Source of the DNA: Rhyacichthys aspro
Taxonomy: Eukaryota > Chordata > Actinopteri > Gobiiformes > Rhyacichthyidae
Reading direction: 5' to 3'
Assembly (NCBI GenBank): GCA_036850595.1
Contig: CM072152.1
Coordinates: forward strand, 19,233,207-19,297,206
DNA length: 64,000 nucleotides
The notes beneath the pieces are model-generated. The model did no database searches, had not been told where the DNA came from, and was given only the letters and a program-made list of their open reading frames with translations. Made by a program: the position numbers and the translations under genes. This document shows positions 26,880 to 39,451 of this stretch, piece by piece (positions within the stretch are counted from its first letter, which is position 1; each line of letters starts with the position of its first letter).

Positions 26880-27284
26880 GGCCCTGTGTGAAGCAGTGGA
26901 CCAACCCTCCCCAGAGACAAGAGTTCAGGCTGATGTAAACTAATCCAACACTCCTACTGCTCACCTTCTCCTGGGCTCCCCTCAGGGCCCGGGCTCACAT
27001 CCCCCGGCTCTCTCACTCCTCCATCTTCTCAGTTTACCTTAATCGAAAATCCCTGAGTCTGGGTTTTCCCCTCCCTGCCCCCACTTCGCTTCAGTGACTC
27101 CCTCAGGGGTGCAGAGGCCATGGCGGTGCCCTCAGCACAGGAATTTCACTGGCAGAGTCTGGCCCGGCTGTCCAGCGGCCGTGTCTACCACACTCTGACG
27201 GAGGTGGGGGGTCAGATGTACATGCTGGGGGGCTGTGATGCTGCAGGACGGCCTTGTGGTGCACTAGAGCTCTACTCCCCTGAG
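26880..27284 (+). CDS. klhdc8a: klhdc8a first coding exon with 5' UTR
   Basis: The exon begins after a CTCCTGCAG acceptor and carries 240 bases of pyrimidine-rich leader. Coding starts at the ATG at 27120, in strong context (GAGGCCATGG), and runs for 55 codons to the donor GTAACC at 27285, phase 0. The only upstream ATG in the exon is at 26933 and is followed immediately by TAA. The protein starts with residues like those of vertebrate KLHDC8A and includes the first kelch double glycine (residues 37-38). Confidence 0.88.
26933..26938 (+). promoter_or_regulatory. Start-stop upstream ORF (ATGTAA)
   Basis: In the klhdc8a leader the sole ATG upstream of the true start in this exon is followed directly by the stop TAA, giving a minimal upstream ORF. 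Its context is weak (C at -3, T at +4). Start-stop elements are known to stall or dissociate ribosomes and lower translation of the main frame. The effect here is inferred. Confidence 0.6.
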
Positions 27285-30200
27285 GTAACCAACTTAAAGG
27301 GTAATTAGATCCTGTTTTCTGCAGATTTTCTCATTTAGACATGCTTTTTTATAAATGTTACTACATAAATTACATATGAGTTACATAAAGTCATGTCTTT
27401 TAAATGCACCTTTACTAATTACAGACCTCTTGTGGGCATGTTTGACAGGGTGATAAGTGGATAAGTTTACCCCAAATGCCAACGCCTCGTGCTGGGGCAG
27501 CTGTAGCTGTGCTGGGGAAGCAAATCCTGGTCGTGGGAGGAGTGGCAGAAGACCAGAGCCCCCTGAAAGTGGTAGAGATTTACAACACGGATGAAGGCAG
27601 GTGGAGGAAGAGAAGTGCTCTGCGGGAAGCTCTCATGGGCCTCTCTGTCACTGTCAAAGGTATATGTTGTAAACTTACACACTACACACAATTGCTTCAT
27701 TATGATCCTGTATGCATCATACAACAATCATGTACACTGTATATATACTGTATATAGGACAGTGCCCTTCTCATTTCCATTGTCAAGTTAGAAAGTTTTA
27801 TGTTAACTTTCCTTTAAGTCAGTCTTGTTTGTAAATTAAACCCATAATGGGTTATTTTTTCACTACAGTGTACACTCTGACCCATTGTTAACTTCTAACT
27901 TGACCTTGTGGAACTCGTGTACGTGGTGGGCTTTTAAGCTGAGGTCAGAGAAAGACTTGGTTTAAGTTTGCAGAGAGCTGTTCTGTAAAGACATTTAAAA
28001 ATAGTTTTACATAGGTTTTGTTGAATTGAACTGGATAAACAAGTGAAGCAAGTAACGAGAGGCACTGTAATATGCCTCACCACAAATCATCCACTGGATA
28101 AACACCACCATGGTTCAAGGCATCAATATGTAGACCTCCATTCTTACTGAACTAAAGGCTAAAGTACTTTAAAGAGTGTTGTAAATGTTTTGTACTGATA
28201 TCAAGAGCACATATATTGTCTAATACAGTGTTGTGTGAGTTAGCCTGAGCAGTAAGTCAGTGTTCAGTAACACATCTGTCAGTGTGTGGTACAATACAGA
28301 TAGATGTTGTAAACACTGTTATTGGATGTGTTATACGTCGCATTGTGCTGCTCTCTCAATCTCCCTGACTCATCTTCGATACTTGGCCCTCCGCTCTCGG
28401 TCTCATCCCTAAACCCATCCCCAGCAGCTACAACTGAGACAAATAGTCTGACAAAATGATCGATTGGGCCAAATTAAATGAATATGATATTTTTAAATGG
28501 ATAGTCAGTCATGGAGCTGCCTAAATGATGCAATTTGTATTGACATTTGTTGGATCATTATTTTGGATATGAAATAATGAACAACAGGTAATGAGATATT
28601 CCTTTCCGAAAAGTATTGTGGTTACAATTGAAATAGTATATTATAATAAAAAGCCTGTAGTTCCACCATTCTGACTTATTTCTGCTGTGTTTTTTGAGTT
28701 TCAACACTCTCACCCACATCCATTCTTATGCTGGAGGTGTCAAGCCAAAGTGCCAGACATGAAATGTGCATTCTGTGGCTGTACTCTCTGTCCTGTTCAT
28801 GTCTGTCACAGTCTCATGCCTCATCAACAGCTTTCTCTACATCCTGCTTTCTAGACCTGCACTTCTCTAGCACTTTAAAAACTCTGCTCTAAAAATAGTA
28901 TGTGAGGGGTTGCCATTTACTGGATTTGGCTTGTTCTTTCTTGAAACAAATAGTGTTAAATACATAATTAGTTCTGAGTTAATACGGGGTGGTTTTGAAA
29001 ATGCACACAATTGGACTCTGTGTTTTTCCGTGTAGACAACCGAGCTCTGGCAGTGGGGGGAATGGGTGCGGACCTGCTGCCTCGTAGCATCCTGCAGCAG
29101 TACGACCTTCGAAAGGACGTCTGGGCACTGCTTCCTCCCATGCCGACGCCACGCTATGATGCCAACACACATCTGCTGGGCAACAAGCTCTATGTGGCAG
29201 GTATGGACTCGCCAAAAGAAAGGGTGTTACCAAAACTGGAAAACTAAAGTAGAAGTTAAATTTGACTCAGGAGCTAGATATATTCCCATACTGCCCCCTC
29301 ATATCTCTAGTTATATTTATTTCTGTTAGAGAATTGTTGGTCTTCTTTACTTCATTTCTAACGTTGCAATGTGTTTACAAGATCGAAATATAAAGTTGTC
29401 ACATAGGCTGGTCAACTTGTACTTCCTGATTTTCTCTTTCACTAAAGTTGTATCCTGCAGTGCCAGAGCTGACTGTTGATAACACACAGATAACTCGACT
29501 CCATGCCTTACCTCAACAGGGTAGACATCTTTCCTTGTTATGGCTCCATACAGATGTGATGATATGGTACAAGGTTTTATAACGACAAACTTTGGGGGAA
29601 AATTAACTTTTATCCAAGTATATTTGACTTTGTTGACTATTACTTCTACCTGAGTATTTTTACAGATTGTGACCTCTCGCTATATTTTAGGAGACAAGTT
29701 TGAATATTAGTCAATGATAAGCTCGTCTTGACATTGGAACATGGTTTTGCAGGCGGTCGTCAGTGCAAACGACCAGTGAAGAACTTTGAGGTGTACGACA
29801 CAGAGACACGCACCTGGACCACATTACCCATGGTGCCGTGTAAACGCTCATATGCAGGAGTGTTATGGGACCCCATGGGGAGGCTGTGTCTGCTGGGAGG
29901 ACTGAGGCAGGGAGGAGGACACCAGAGCTCCAAATTCACCAAGAACGTCAACATTTTTGACACCAGCCAAGGTACGCAGCCATAACCACTTTAATTGTCA
30001 CTTGTGTGCATTTCAATGAGTTCTCACAAGGTTACATAATACCTTCTCTTCTGCTTTGCTTAAATGACTTACTCACATTATGCATACAGTGTGTGCTGGC
30101 CTGTTCTTGAAACCCACCGATGTATAAAGAGCAATAAATAATTAGTCATGCATTTGGAACAGAATATATTTACAAACGCTGATGAGTGTAAGTTGAAATA

Positions 30201-33200
30201 TTTCACTCAAAGGAGTTTTGTGTTTCTTAATTAGTTGGATTCTGGACAAGTTGATATATATGGTTTAGTTTTATTGTTACAGGATGGAAGATTTAATGAT
30301 AACAAGCCCCACTCTGACAGCAGCATCATTTTGAAGATAAATTTGGAATGGGAGTGTGAAGGGATGGGACAGTTTGAAGAAGTTTACAATGGTTAGGACT
30401 GTGGATATAACACACTGTCACGAGAACAGGGCTGTCTCTAAAGCCGAGGAATGGAGGTCTTCTCAGAAGCTCCTAAAGCACATCTGGAACATGTGTATCA
30501 AAAGTATGTAGAGTATACTTTTTTTAGGTGATAAGGCTTAAATAAGGCGCTTGATCTCAACACATAGACATATACTTATACACACATAAACAAGCGTTAT
30601 GGCAATTAGATATCAGCAAGTTAAACCGTTGCACTTTTGTTGGGTTAGGATTAGATGCAATTATTACGGACAAGACACAAAACATTGTATCTAGTAATCA
30701 TTTTTATTGACATTGTACAGTGAAATATATTTAGTATCCAATCAAGAATTATGATTGAAAATTTAAATAAGATGTAATCACCATGGAATATTTTGGAGCA
30801 CGAAGACGAAGCACAAACAGGTATTAACAAATGTCTCTTGTCAGCGTTTACATTAAGTGCATGCTTCTTCATTTGAAAACTTGTATCACACAGAGCAGCT
30901 GTTAACATTGGCATCACAGTGAAAAATGGGTTTCTGCTCAGACAGGCTCATTCCTGTCTTAATTCTGCACAGAGCCTGGGTCCCGCACTACGATGGAATG
31001 ACTTATCCTTCTATCCTGCAAAGGCACCCCAGAGTAACAGGTGAACAAATTGAGGAGAGACCGGAAGGAGATATGGGAGGAGAGAAATCGATAAGTCATT
31101 TTCGACAGCTGGATATACGCAGTCACACATTGGGGCTGGTCGAATGAAAGCCAAATAAAGCAGAACATGAGGGCGATAATGTTAATGTATGATAATGGAG
31201 AGAAAGTTTGCCTTCCAAAGGAAAACGACACCCACCACGCGCACACTCACAGACTGGCTGCCTAGCTACATGCATGAACGTATGAGGAGGCGAGCGCACC
31301 CCATTTCTCCAATCTAATTTGGCGGAGATGAGATGGGAGATGAGCTGCAGAGGGAGGGCTGAGGATGAGCAGCGCTTTAAATTACAAGATCCACAGACAG
31401 ATTGCTTTATTATCCATCTCCAGCAATATCTCTGCACATACACACGCTCGTACAATCTGCTATTCTATTACTGCTCTATTCCATATCGCCTGTATTAAGA
31501 TCATTTTCAGCATTGTATGATGAACGCTGAGCAAGCTGCAGCAAGCTCAATGAACAACACAAATGGTGGGTTAAATGAACGGAGAATGTGAAAACCCGAG
31601 GCTTTAGGTAAATGTTTACAGGGTCAGCTCACCCGTATTGGGAAAAAGTTTCAATCTCCTATCTGGAAATGCAAATAGTTTGTATCACATTGGACAGGTT
31701 TTGAAATGTTCTTCTATTATACTTTTCACATTACAATTGTAGCATTCTGTTCGGATTGAAAAAACACTAGATATGTCAAATGTGAATCAAATTTCCACAC
31801 ATCTCAAATGAAAAGAGTACACCCTGGACAATCAAAAAAATGATGACAGTCACAAAGATCCTGTTTAATACGTGGAATTATACTCTGAATATGAATACAA
31901 TTGTCATCATCACATGTTTGGTTAGATGAAAATCAATAATAGGAAATAAAATCCATATATAGCAAGACGGTTGTTGGAATGATTGCTGCTCCAGACAGAC
32001 GACCTGTGTTTTCTGAGCTCTGTGTGCTTCTGTGGGTTATCTTCGTCTTACTCCCAACATCCAAAAACATACATATACAGTATTAGTGAGTCAGTGCCTA
32101 GCCTTGACATGAACTGCTGTATGTCCAGCATGTTGCTCTGCACATGGACTGTAACCTTCTTCATTGCTACAACAGTGCATTAGTCCCATTTCAGATCAAG
32201 CTGTAGTATTTCTTTCTTTATTCAAATGCAGTGCACCATAATCAAGTGCACACACTTCCCTCTCAGCAGTGCGAGGGTGGCCAGGTGTCTGCACACTTTT
32301 AGAAATCCCATTTTCATTTATCTGACGTTACTTGATTAAACAACAAATTGAAGGAGAAAAGCTCCGTAAGAACTTGTCATAAGCTGCTCCTGAAAAAGTT
32401 TGGATGTTGAAATGCGTAACATGCACCATCACAATCTCCCTCCTCCGTCTGTCTGCTCTCCATCTGCTGGCAGCATCTTTTCAAAAACCAAACACACAAA
32501 GTAAGCACTCCACTCTCATCGTACTGGCTGGTTTAAGTTGTTGTGTGGTAGTCAAACATTTTCCTTCATTTTTTAATGGTTGCACTATCACATATTCTTC
32601 TGCTTTCACAGCGTACAACGGAGACACACTTTAATTAGAAGCCTCTCAGATGGAGTCTGAACACAGGCAGCAGTAACCACAAACGATACTGTCCCCCGGG
32701 GCCAACTAGTAACAAACACATGTTTTCTCTTTTTGATTTATTTCTCTCTGAGATGAGAAAACTGCCCAAAAGGCAACAGAAATATGCAGAAGACAAATGA
32801 TGATACTCAAGACTACACCGAGAAACACCAAGTCATGACCAAGACCAGAGACTAATACAAGACCTATAAGGACTGAGACCTAAACGTACATGAAAAGAGA
32901 TGAATGGAGCTACGCTAAAAGCAGTCATACAGTCAATAATAGTGATGTTGATAAGCCAATGGCTGTGGTCCTGGCTTGTCATGATTTTTAAATGATTTTA
33001 AATGGAAGTAAAAATGAATTTTTTTGAACGTTACCTCACCTGAATCCTCTAATACTAGATCATAGTACAAATATGTGAGTTTCAAAAAAGATCTTGAGAA
33101 GTTTTATCCTAAAGAGCTCTGTCACATTGTTGTTACCAGAGCCACATACAAAGAAGGGATCCCTTTTCTTTTGATAGTTTTAATCACAAGGGCCGCTTTT

Positions 33201-36200
33201 ACTGAAGAGCTGTGGATGGAATTACCCACACACAGACTACAAAGCCCACAATCTCTCTCATCCCATTGTCAGTCCTTCTCTCAGTCCACCTCCTCTCTCC
33301 CTTTAGTGTCTCATTATTCTCTTCTAATGCTTCCCTCCAAAGTAACGTGTGCCTTTTTTCCCTCTGTCCAGAGAAAAGCTTGGCGCGAGTACATATATAA
33401 TCCTTGTAAAACAAAAGAGAAAGTCCAGCCTTAGCAACAGAGCTTGGACCATAAATACAACAGTGATGTTTTAATATTAAAAATCCAGGCTATAAAATGT
33501 GCAGTTAGCATTGCTTATTGTCTTCTCATATAGTATGACGCACATAGTCCATCAAGTCACTGACTGTCCATAATCGAATAGGGAACGTTATTATCTTGTG
33601 TCCTTGACGTGGACTGTTTGTAGTTTGTAAAAGTTTGTAGAAAAGGTCTGAAAATAAACCATCAGAAGTGACCCTGAATTGTGTTTTATTTTGTTAATAA
33701 ACCAGCCAACACTTGCCTGGTTGAGGATTTACACTTGTCCATGTAAAAGTTTGAGAAATGTCCAAGCCCTGTGCTGAGAAACACCACCATCTCAAAGGAA
33801 ATTCACTTTCTTAATTTGCACTGCACAATACACTGTAGACCTCATTGCAGCTCTCGCTGTATCTCCTCCAGGAGAGCTGCATGTAACATTCATGAGTCTC
33901 CCTGAATTACTGATACAATAAATGCTGGACTCTATCTAGTTTTACTTCAGGGTATTTTAGGCCATTAAAATGAATAAAACATATGACTTTTTGCATGTTC
34001 TGGTTATTTTAAACAAAAAGGTAAAATTGCAACTGCCTCATTTGGACCTCCATTAGCATCACTGATACACAAAACATTTGCAATTTAGCCACAAATTCTC
34101 TTCTTCTCTAATACATGCCCTTGGGCCAGAGAAAGGACAACTGGGAAAACATGCTTTGCTCAATATGATCATAACCGAATTTATCAAACTGTAAATCTAG
34201 CCTAGTAAGTCCGAATCGACCCAATTGTAACTGATCTTATCTAAAATAAAGCAGATTTATTGTTTCATGTTCTTTCAGATAGATGTAGTTTATTCTGCAG
34301 AAGTTGTATGTCTATCCAGTTGCGTTCAGAGGCAGTTTAATTTTGACTTTCTGCCGCCTGGAAATAAGACTCCACTCCTCAGAGATCACACTAATACTGG
34401 CCAGGCTACAGCAAATCTCTGGGCACTTCATTTGCCGGACATTCTCGTTTTGCACGTCGATATTTGTGGCCAGTTGAGCCTCTGTTGCTCAGCCCACTGT
34501 AGATGCTGATCTGGCTGAGGACGCTAGACAAAAGCTCACTAGAGTCTGTGTCAGCAGCATCCCAAAACTGCATATAGCATGTCTAAAATCATGTAGCGTT
34601 ATCACAATATGCTGCCAGGGCCTCCTCTGAACTGATTTTTGTGTGTTTATTAGACAGGGAGACGTCTTGAGTCAGTATTCAAACCTGGACCAATCTGCCT
34701 TTGTGGGATGTGCTCATACCATGTGATCTACCGCAATGTAAACAGTTAAATTAGCAACGAAATGCAGTCTTTGGTTATGCGTCCTGTATAGGCCTGTTCT
34801 TGTCTTGAACACAGGAGCGGGGCAGGATTACGTGGAGTGTCTCAGGTGGATGTTAGTTACCAGTGTAATGCATGTGACAGGATGGATTCCCCTGAAGAGA
34901 GGAGGCCAGCTGTGATCTCTGCTCTGTTTTCTTGTGTGTTAAAGAAAACACAGCTCTTCATTACGCGTTGCTGCAACATGCAGCCGGGGCTCACCATCTG
35001 GCTACTTATCTCTCTCATTCTCTCTGCGCCTCGGTTTGTTCCGCTCCTCTTCTTTGCCTCTGCCTTTTATTTAAGACCAAAACAATAAATAAGTAAGATA
35101 GAGTGGGAGGAACAGCCAGGGGAATACACAGAATGGGAGAGAATAAAAAACACAAAACAGCGCTGAGACAAAGCCTAAGATGAATATATGGCAGAATGAA
35201 TTGATTGAGAAGAACGCAGAAAAACACATTGGCAAAAGGAAGATAAAGAACAAGGTGTTTGGGTGTAGTTTTTCTTTGTGCTGTTTTGTGCTCTCTCTCC
35301 GTTCCTCTCACTCTAATGAAGTTATCGTTCTTCCTTTGTCACAATTCTCCCAGTGTTGCTTTCTTTAGATAAACAAGACTTGGCAGCAGCACAAGCCAAA
35401 AGTGATAAGAAAACTTCTGGAGAATCTGTGGTAGGAGGGACGGAGAGATATTACTTTTTTACAGCTCTGCTCTCATTTCCCCTCCTCTCTCTCAGCTCTG
35501 CTCTTTGTCATCTTGAGTGCTTCGGCTCTAGACAAACGTCACCTCTGCATCTGCCTAATGTTTGTAGAAAACTCCTTTTTTTATAAACTCGAGTGACAGC
35601 TCATTCAAGGGAGTGTGAAATTATGACATCTAGGCTTTGAATTTTGGATGATTGTTTGAATGTTTTGGGATGGATGCTGCCAAATGATATTTTCAGACAC
35701 TGCAGACATATATAATGTCTGCAGTTGAGAGTCAATGCATAGAAAAACATATACTGTATGCAAAGGAGAAATAGAGAAAAAAAACAATTGGGAATAATTC
35801 AGTGAAAGGATCCAGTGGCAGCTAAAGGGGCACATTCCTCCTCCACGAGTGGCTATTGTGCTGACAAAAATAGAAACAAATCATATGCCCTCACTTTTTA
35901 CAATTTTTATGAAGATTAAAGCAGTTGGTTTAGCGTTAGGTGGCTTAAGAGGCACCATTGAACATCCTTCTTGAGAAAAACTGTTATTTAAAGCTATATA
36001 GACCTTAATACAAGTTGGTTCCTGTTTTTGCAACTGGCAAGAAAAGACAAACTGAGCCCACAGTGGACATCTATGAGACAAATGAAATTGGAGTGTTGTG
36101 GGTTTTGAGAACACTATTTGTACAGTATGATTTTCCAGGGTAAGAAGCTGAGCATCAGTCTATTCCAAATACAGCAGGGATTGATTGGACCAGCGTTGCT

Positions 36201-39200
36201 ACCTTTTGACTAAATCACACTTTAGTTAGGGTCAGTAAAGCCTAACTTCCTACGGTGAGGTGAGATCAGTGATGTTCGTCCTGAGCTTTGTACAACACGG
36301 CCATTTTAAGACTTTCCTGAGCTCTTGATGTTAAAGTGGGGCAGGTGAGAGTGTGAACCTGCTCTCGTTGCTGCAGGCTCTTCACATGCCTGACCTTTTC
36401 AAAACCAGGTCTCATTTCAGCACCTGCCATGAGGTCTGTCAACTACAGAAATCACTCACAACAGTGATTCTGGAATACATCTGGCCTCAGTACAGTTATA
36501 GGCTTCTCCCAACACGACAGCCAAGACAACACCCAAACGAAGTGCTGTGATTTGAGCAGCACAGATTTTCTCAGTTTGATGGAGTGTGCCTTAGATGGAG
36601 CCCAGACTGATGCACAGAAAACACTGAACGTGACAGATGTAGCTGTGTGATGAATGGAACAGAGAAGTTTATATTATAGAGTTCAAACTTTTATGAAGTT
36701 CAAACTCTCTGAAACTGTCTGCTCACTTTGTCTTTGTAGGGAATGTATTTCTTTATAATGGCTTCACTTCCACAAAATCAGGACAATATACTGTATTTAA
36801 AAATTAATAAGAGGTGGCAAAGTGACTCTTGTACAATTGCTAAAATACTTTTTTTCCATTTACCTGAGAACGTTTTGGAGGAAACGCACACAAGTAAGCA
36901 TCCCAAGTAAGAATAGTCTGGGTACTACCAATGTTGACACCCACTAAAAGGTTGAAGCAGATTTATTATTCAATAAAATGATGTAAATGAGTGCTGACTG
37001 TGCTGAGAGGTTCTGGTAAGACTTGAATTGTCACAGGATGATAGGATGTCCTGCTACACAGAGATACATTAAGAATCATCTGTCTTTTAAAGAGGGGTTC
37101 TTACTGTTCAAGGTCAAGGAACCATTAAAGTGAATTTAAGGCACTTACTTCCAAGATTTTGAGGGTCCATATTTTAAGGGATAAAAGTCATTGTTCTGGT
37201 TTTAAGTACAGATTTAGACTTCCCACCTCTGTCAAAGTTTCAGTTCCTACATCTTTACAATAAATATACCAACTGCTGTAACAACTCTTTGTCTGGACCA
37301 ATTTCCCCAAAACCATTCTTATTCTTTCATTTGACAAATTACAGCTTTGCCCTCAGTGCTGCAATGTAGAAATGTACAAAGAATAAAGACTCCAAAGACA
37401 CCTCCATTGCCATGAACTGTTTTGTATTGTACATTTGTTGTGCCCTTCTTGTGTCCTTGCCAGGTGTGTGTGCATACCTGTCCTGGCAGATGCCTGGTGG
37501 ACGACCTAATAGTCCAGGTCACTCTGTAAAAACCCGCTCAGCAGTATCCCATTCACGATGTGTGCGACAGGGCCACTGGACTTCACCTCGACTGGTTTAT
37601 GAGCTTGTGTGTTTACGAGGACACTCACCTGCTCACACAGCTGTTCTCTTTTATTTGTTTGTAGGTGTGTGGTTGAAGTCGGAGGAGACGGTGGCCATGA
37701 AAACTAAGAGAGCTGACTTTGCCGCTGCTTATCTGCGCGGCAGGATGATAGTAGCAGGCGGCCTTGGTAAGTGACAAACTGTGGTGTGACAGTTAGGACA
37801 GATATAACACACTTGACAATAATAAAATAACAACCAAGCACAGCTGCACACAGCAAACAAAAAGTGAATTGTTTACTGGCTTCCGGAGTGCAGGATTGTC
37901 TTAGATATAGAGAATCAGACAGAAGCTTTTGGGGACTGTTGCTAATGGCCACTAACCAACAGAACTTGATTTAATGTGTCCAGGTCATGAGCCATCAGCG
38001 CTGGACACAGTGGAGGCCTATCACCCTGAGAAGAAGAAGTGGGAGAGATTGGCTCCTATGAACTTTCCTCGATGCTCTGCGTCCTCCATTGTCATCAAAG
38101 ACCGCCTCTTGGTGGTGGGAGGGGTCAACCAGGTAATATTGTGCTCAGGAACATGTCATGGGTCTGGCTACTCATTAATTCCCCAAATATAAAGATTGAA
38201 TGTAATTACTATCTCGGGGATGCAATATTTGTGACCTATGGACTTCAAATGACCTTCTGGGATACTCAGTATTGTGAATTACTGTGTATATTCTGGGACA
38301 ATTATGAATGCCTTTGTTATTAGGAAGTAAATTATTGTATTTTTGAGAAAACATTGTCTCATGTGTGAAGCATCTGTAATAGAAACCCAGTGATGGCGGA
38401 TGCTGTGACAGATTTAATTCCATATTTACAAAGCATGAAGTCAAGGTGCTGCTTTTGTTATGATCTGTTCAGTATTAGATTGAATTCACTAATCATCATC
38501 GTCACTAATCAACATCAGCAGAAGATAAACAACAAAATTAATTTACCTGCAATCCCAGTTTAGCAGAAATGACATTACAGATCAACAACTGCAACTGTGA
38601 CACAATCACACATTAAAATGAGAAACCTCACGAATCAGTGAGCAATGAATGGTTTAAAAATACAAAAATGTTGACATTCATTGGCCTTGTTTCTTGATTC
38701 TTTTTCAAAATTTGTTATGGAGAAAAAAAAATCATTGGTGTAACATGTCATTTAAAGGTGGATTGTGTCATTTTTAGCCCTTTGTGGTGACATCTGGTGG
38801 TGAAAGCGTAGATTGCAGGTCCACCCCTTGTATTCCTTTTCAGAGCATGTGAATGAGTGCGGTGCCTGGCAGGACCATGCTCTTATTTAGCAACAAACCC
38901 TGTTGAAATTAGTCTGATGCCGATTTTCTCTTTGAAACAAACTCAAAACATTTCATCAGGAATGTGAGCTGAAAAAGAAACGTCTCCTGTGTGCATCTCC
39001 TCCAGCAGTGCTCAGTTTGTTCCAGAAAAAGAAGAAACCACAACAGGAAGTGATGTAACTAAAATGGTTTTTTAGAAGCCTATTTTATACACATAGAAAA
39101 TAGGGGTTATTGTTATCTTTTGTGTTGAAAAAAATGACAAACTTTATGCTACAATATTTTACACAATGCACCTTTAATTTCCAACCTTGAATGAAAGTTA

Positions 39201-39451
39201 GTTATTTTTAGAGCCTCCTGGAGGAAGGTTCATGATGCGGGCCTTGTGTCGACCCTCAGGTAAATACAGGTCTGCTCTTGTTGATGAATACGCCGACCAT
39301 AGGTTGGGAATAGCATACATATTGAGCATACATTTAGTTATTTATGGAAATCCTTTACGGTTAGGTTTTTAGTCTTTGTTTCTGGTTGTCTCTGTAGGTT
39401 CCCAGCTCAGCCCATGAGATCCTGTACGTGAAAGAAGAGGAGGTTCTGTAA
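27120..39451 (+). CDS. klhdc8a: Kelch domain-containing protein 8A (whole spliced CDS)
   Basis: Seven coding exons (27120-27284, 27449-27659, 29036-29200, 29753-29971, 37665-37766, 37984-38132, 39398-39451) splice with phases 0,1,1,1,1,0 into 354 residues with no internal stop. The kelch double glycines fall at residues 37, 85, 133, 181, 229, 285 and 333, a 48-residue period with one 56-residue step, with the expected Trp 21-25 residues after most of them. This is the seven-blade beta-propeller layout of the KLHDC8 family (about 350 residues in mammals). Blade sequences such as KVVEIYNTDEGRW and LRQGG-type turns favour KLHDC8A over KLHDC8B, and the neighbouring slc41a1 is on human 1q32.1 as is KLHDC8A. 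No BTB or BACK domain is present, so it is not a cullin-3 adaptor of the KLHL type. The C-terminal tail (VPSSAHEILYVKEEEVL) diverges from mammals. The molecular role is poorly defined; human KLHDC8A has been linked to glioma growth and ciliogenesis. Confidence 0.92.
27285..27448 (+). other. klhdc8a coding intron 1
   Basis: A short 164-base intron with donor GTAACC and acceptor TGTTTGACAG. It is AT-rich with no other feature seen. Confidence 0.85.
27449..27659 (+). CDS. klhdc8a: klhdc8a coding exon 2
   Basis: 211 bases encoding residues 56-125 plus one base of residue 126. The reading frame continues from the previous exon. It includes kelch double glycine 85-86, the MPTPRAG turn typical of this family, and Trp59 and Trp107. 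The donor is GTATAT at 27660. Confidence 0.9.
27660..29035 (+). other. klhdc8a coding intron 2
   Basis: About 1.4 kb of AT-rich sequence with no recognisable exon or repeat. It ends in a TTTTTCCGTGTAG acceptor. Confidence 0.85.
29036..29200 (+). CDS. klhdc8a: klhdc8a coding exon 3
   Basis: 165 bases completing Asp126 and encoding residues to 180 plus one base of Gly181. It has kelch double glycine 133-134, a second MPTPRY turn and Trp155. Donor GTATGG. Confidence 0.9.
29201..29752 (+). other. klhdc8a coding intron 3 with hAT-like fragment
   Basis: A 552-base intron. The stretch about 29600-29670 (TACTTCTACCTGAGTATTTT and flanks) resembles the body of a fish hAT-type MITE related to the copy at 59193-59296. 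No inverted ends are recognisable here. Confidence 0.5.
29753..29971 (+). CDS. klhdc8a: klhdc8a coding exon 4
   Basis: 219 bases encoding the rest of Gly181 to residue 253 plus one base of Gly254. It covers double glycines 181-182 and 229-230, Trp202 and the FEVYDTETRTW blade segment closely similar to mammalian KLHDC8A. Acceptor GGTTTTGCAG, donor GTACGC. Confidence 0.92.
29972..37664 (+). other. klhdc8a long coding intron 4
   Basis: A 7.7 kb intron, by far the longest in the coding part of the gene. No exon of another gene is recognised; the open frames are short and without domains. A minus-strand AATAAA near 30698 and a patch of mixed composition at about 31060-31480 are the only points that stand out. 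The latter is a candidate conserved or enhancer region, by inspection only. Confidence 0.75.
37665..37766 (+). CDS. klhdc8a: klhdc8a coding exon 5
   Basis: 102 bases encoding from Gly254 through residue 287 plus one base of Gly288. It covers the KTKRADF segment, the family's conserved (K/R)RADF motif, and double glycine 285-286. The acceptor is TTTGTTTGTAG and the donor GTAAGT. The open frame extends upstream into the intron but has no homology there. Confidence 0.88.
37767..37983 (+). other. klhdc8a coding intron 5
   Basis: A 217-base AT-rich intron with a strong GTAAGT donor and TTAATGTGTCCAG acceptor. Nothing else seen. Confidence 0.85.
37984..38132 (+). CDS. klhdc8a: klhdc8a coding exon 6
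   Basis: 149 bases completing Gly288 and encoding residues 289-337, ending phase 0 at GTAATA. It includes Trp307, a PRCSASS segment matching the mammalian PRCACSS stretch, and double glycine 333-334 followed by VNQ as in mammals. Confidence 0.92.
38133..39397 (+). other. klhdc8a last intron
   Basis: A 1.27 kb intron that hosts the TTAA-flanked MITE at 38752-39177. The remainder is AT-rich sequence with no feature seen. It ends in a TTGTCTCTGTAG acceptor. Confidence 0.85.
38752..39177. mobile_element. piggyBac-like MITE (TTAA target)
   Basis: TTAAAGGTGGATTGTGT at the left and ACACAATGCACCTTTAA at the right form 17-base inverted ends with a single mismatch and include TTAA on both sides, the target site of piggyBac-type transposons. 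The roughly 420-base interior has no transposase frame, so it is non-autonomous. Elements with TTAAAGGTGCA-type ends and a CATCTGGTGGTGA interior are abundant in fish. It lies in the last klhdc8a intron. Confidence 0.75.
39398..39451 (+). CDS. klhdc8a: klhdc8a last coding exon, C-terminus
   Basis: 54 bases encode 17 residues (VPSSAHEILYVKEEEVL) and the stop TAA at 39449-39451. The spliced product is 354 residues. The tail is acidic and diverges from the mammalian C-terminus, but keeps the position and an Ala-x-Glu-x-Leu pattern. Confidence 0.85.
   Translation, partial: VPSSAHEILYVKEEEVL

Noticed and set aside
33075..33434. 119-codon open frame in the long klhdc8a intron
   Set aside because: No domain or family signature, Ser/Leu-rich, and no splice sites that join it to klhdc8a in frame.
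27120..39451. Assignment to klhdc8b instead of klhdc8a
   Set aside because: Blade sequences and the slc41a1 neighbour both fit KLHDC8A better. A tree with both paralogues would settle it.
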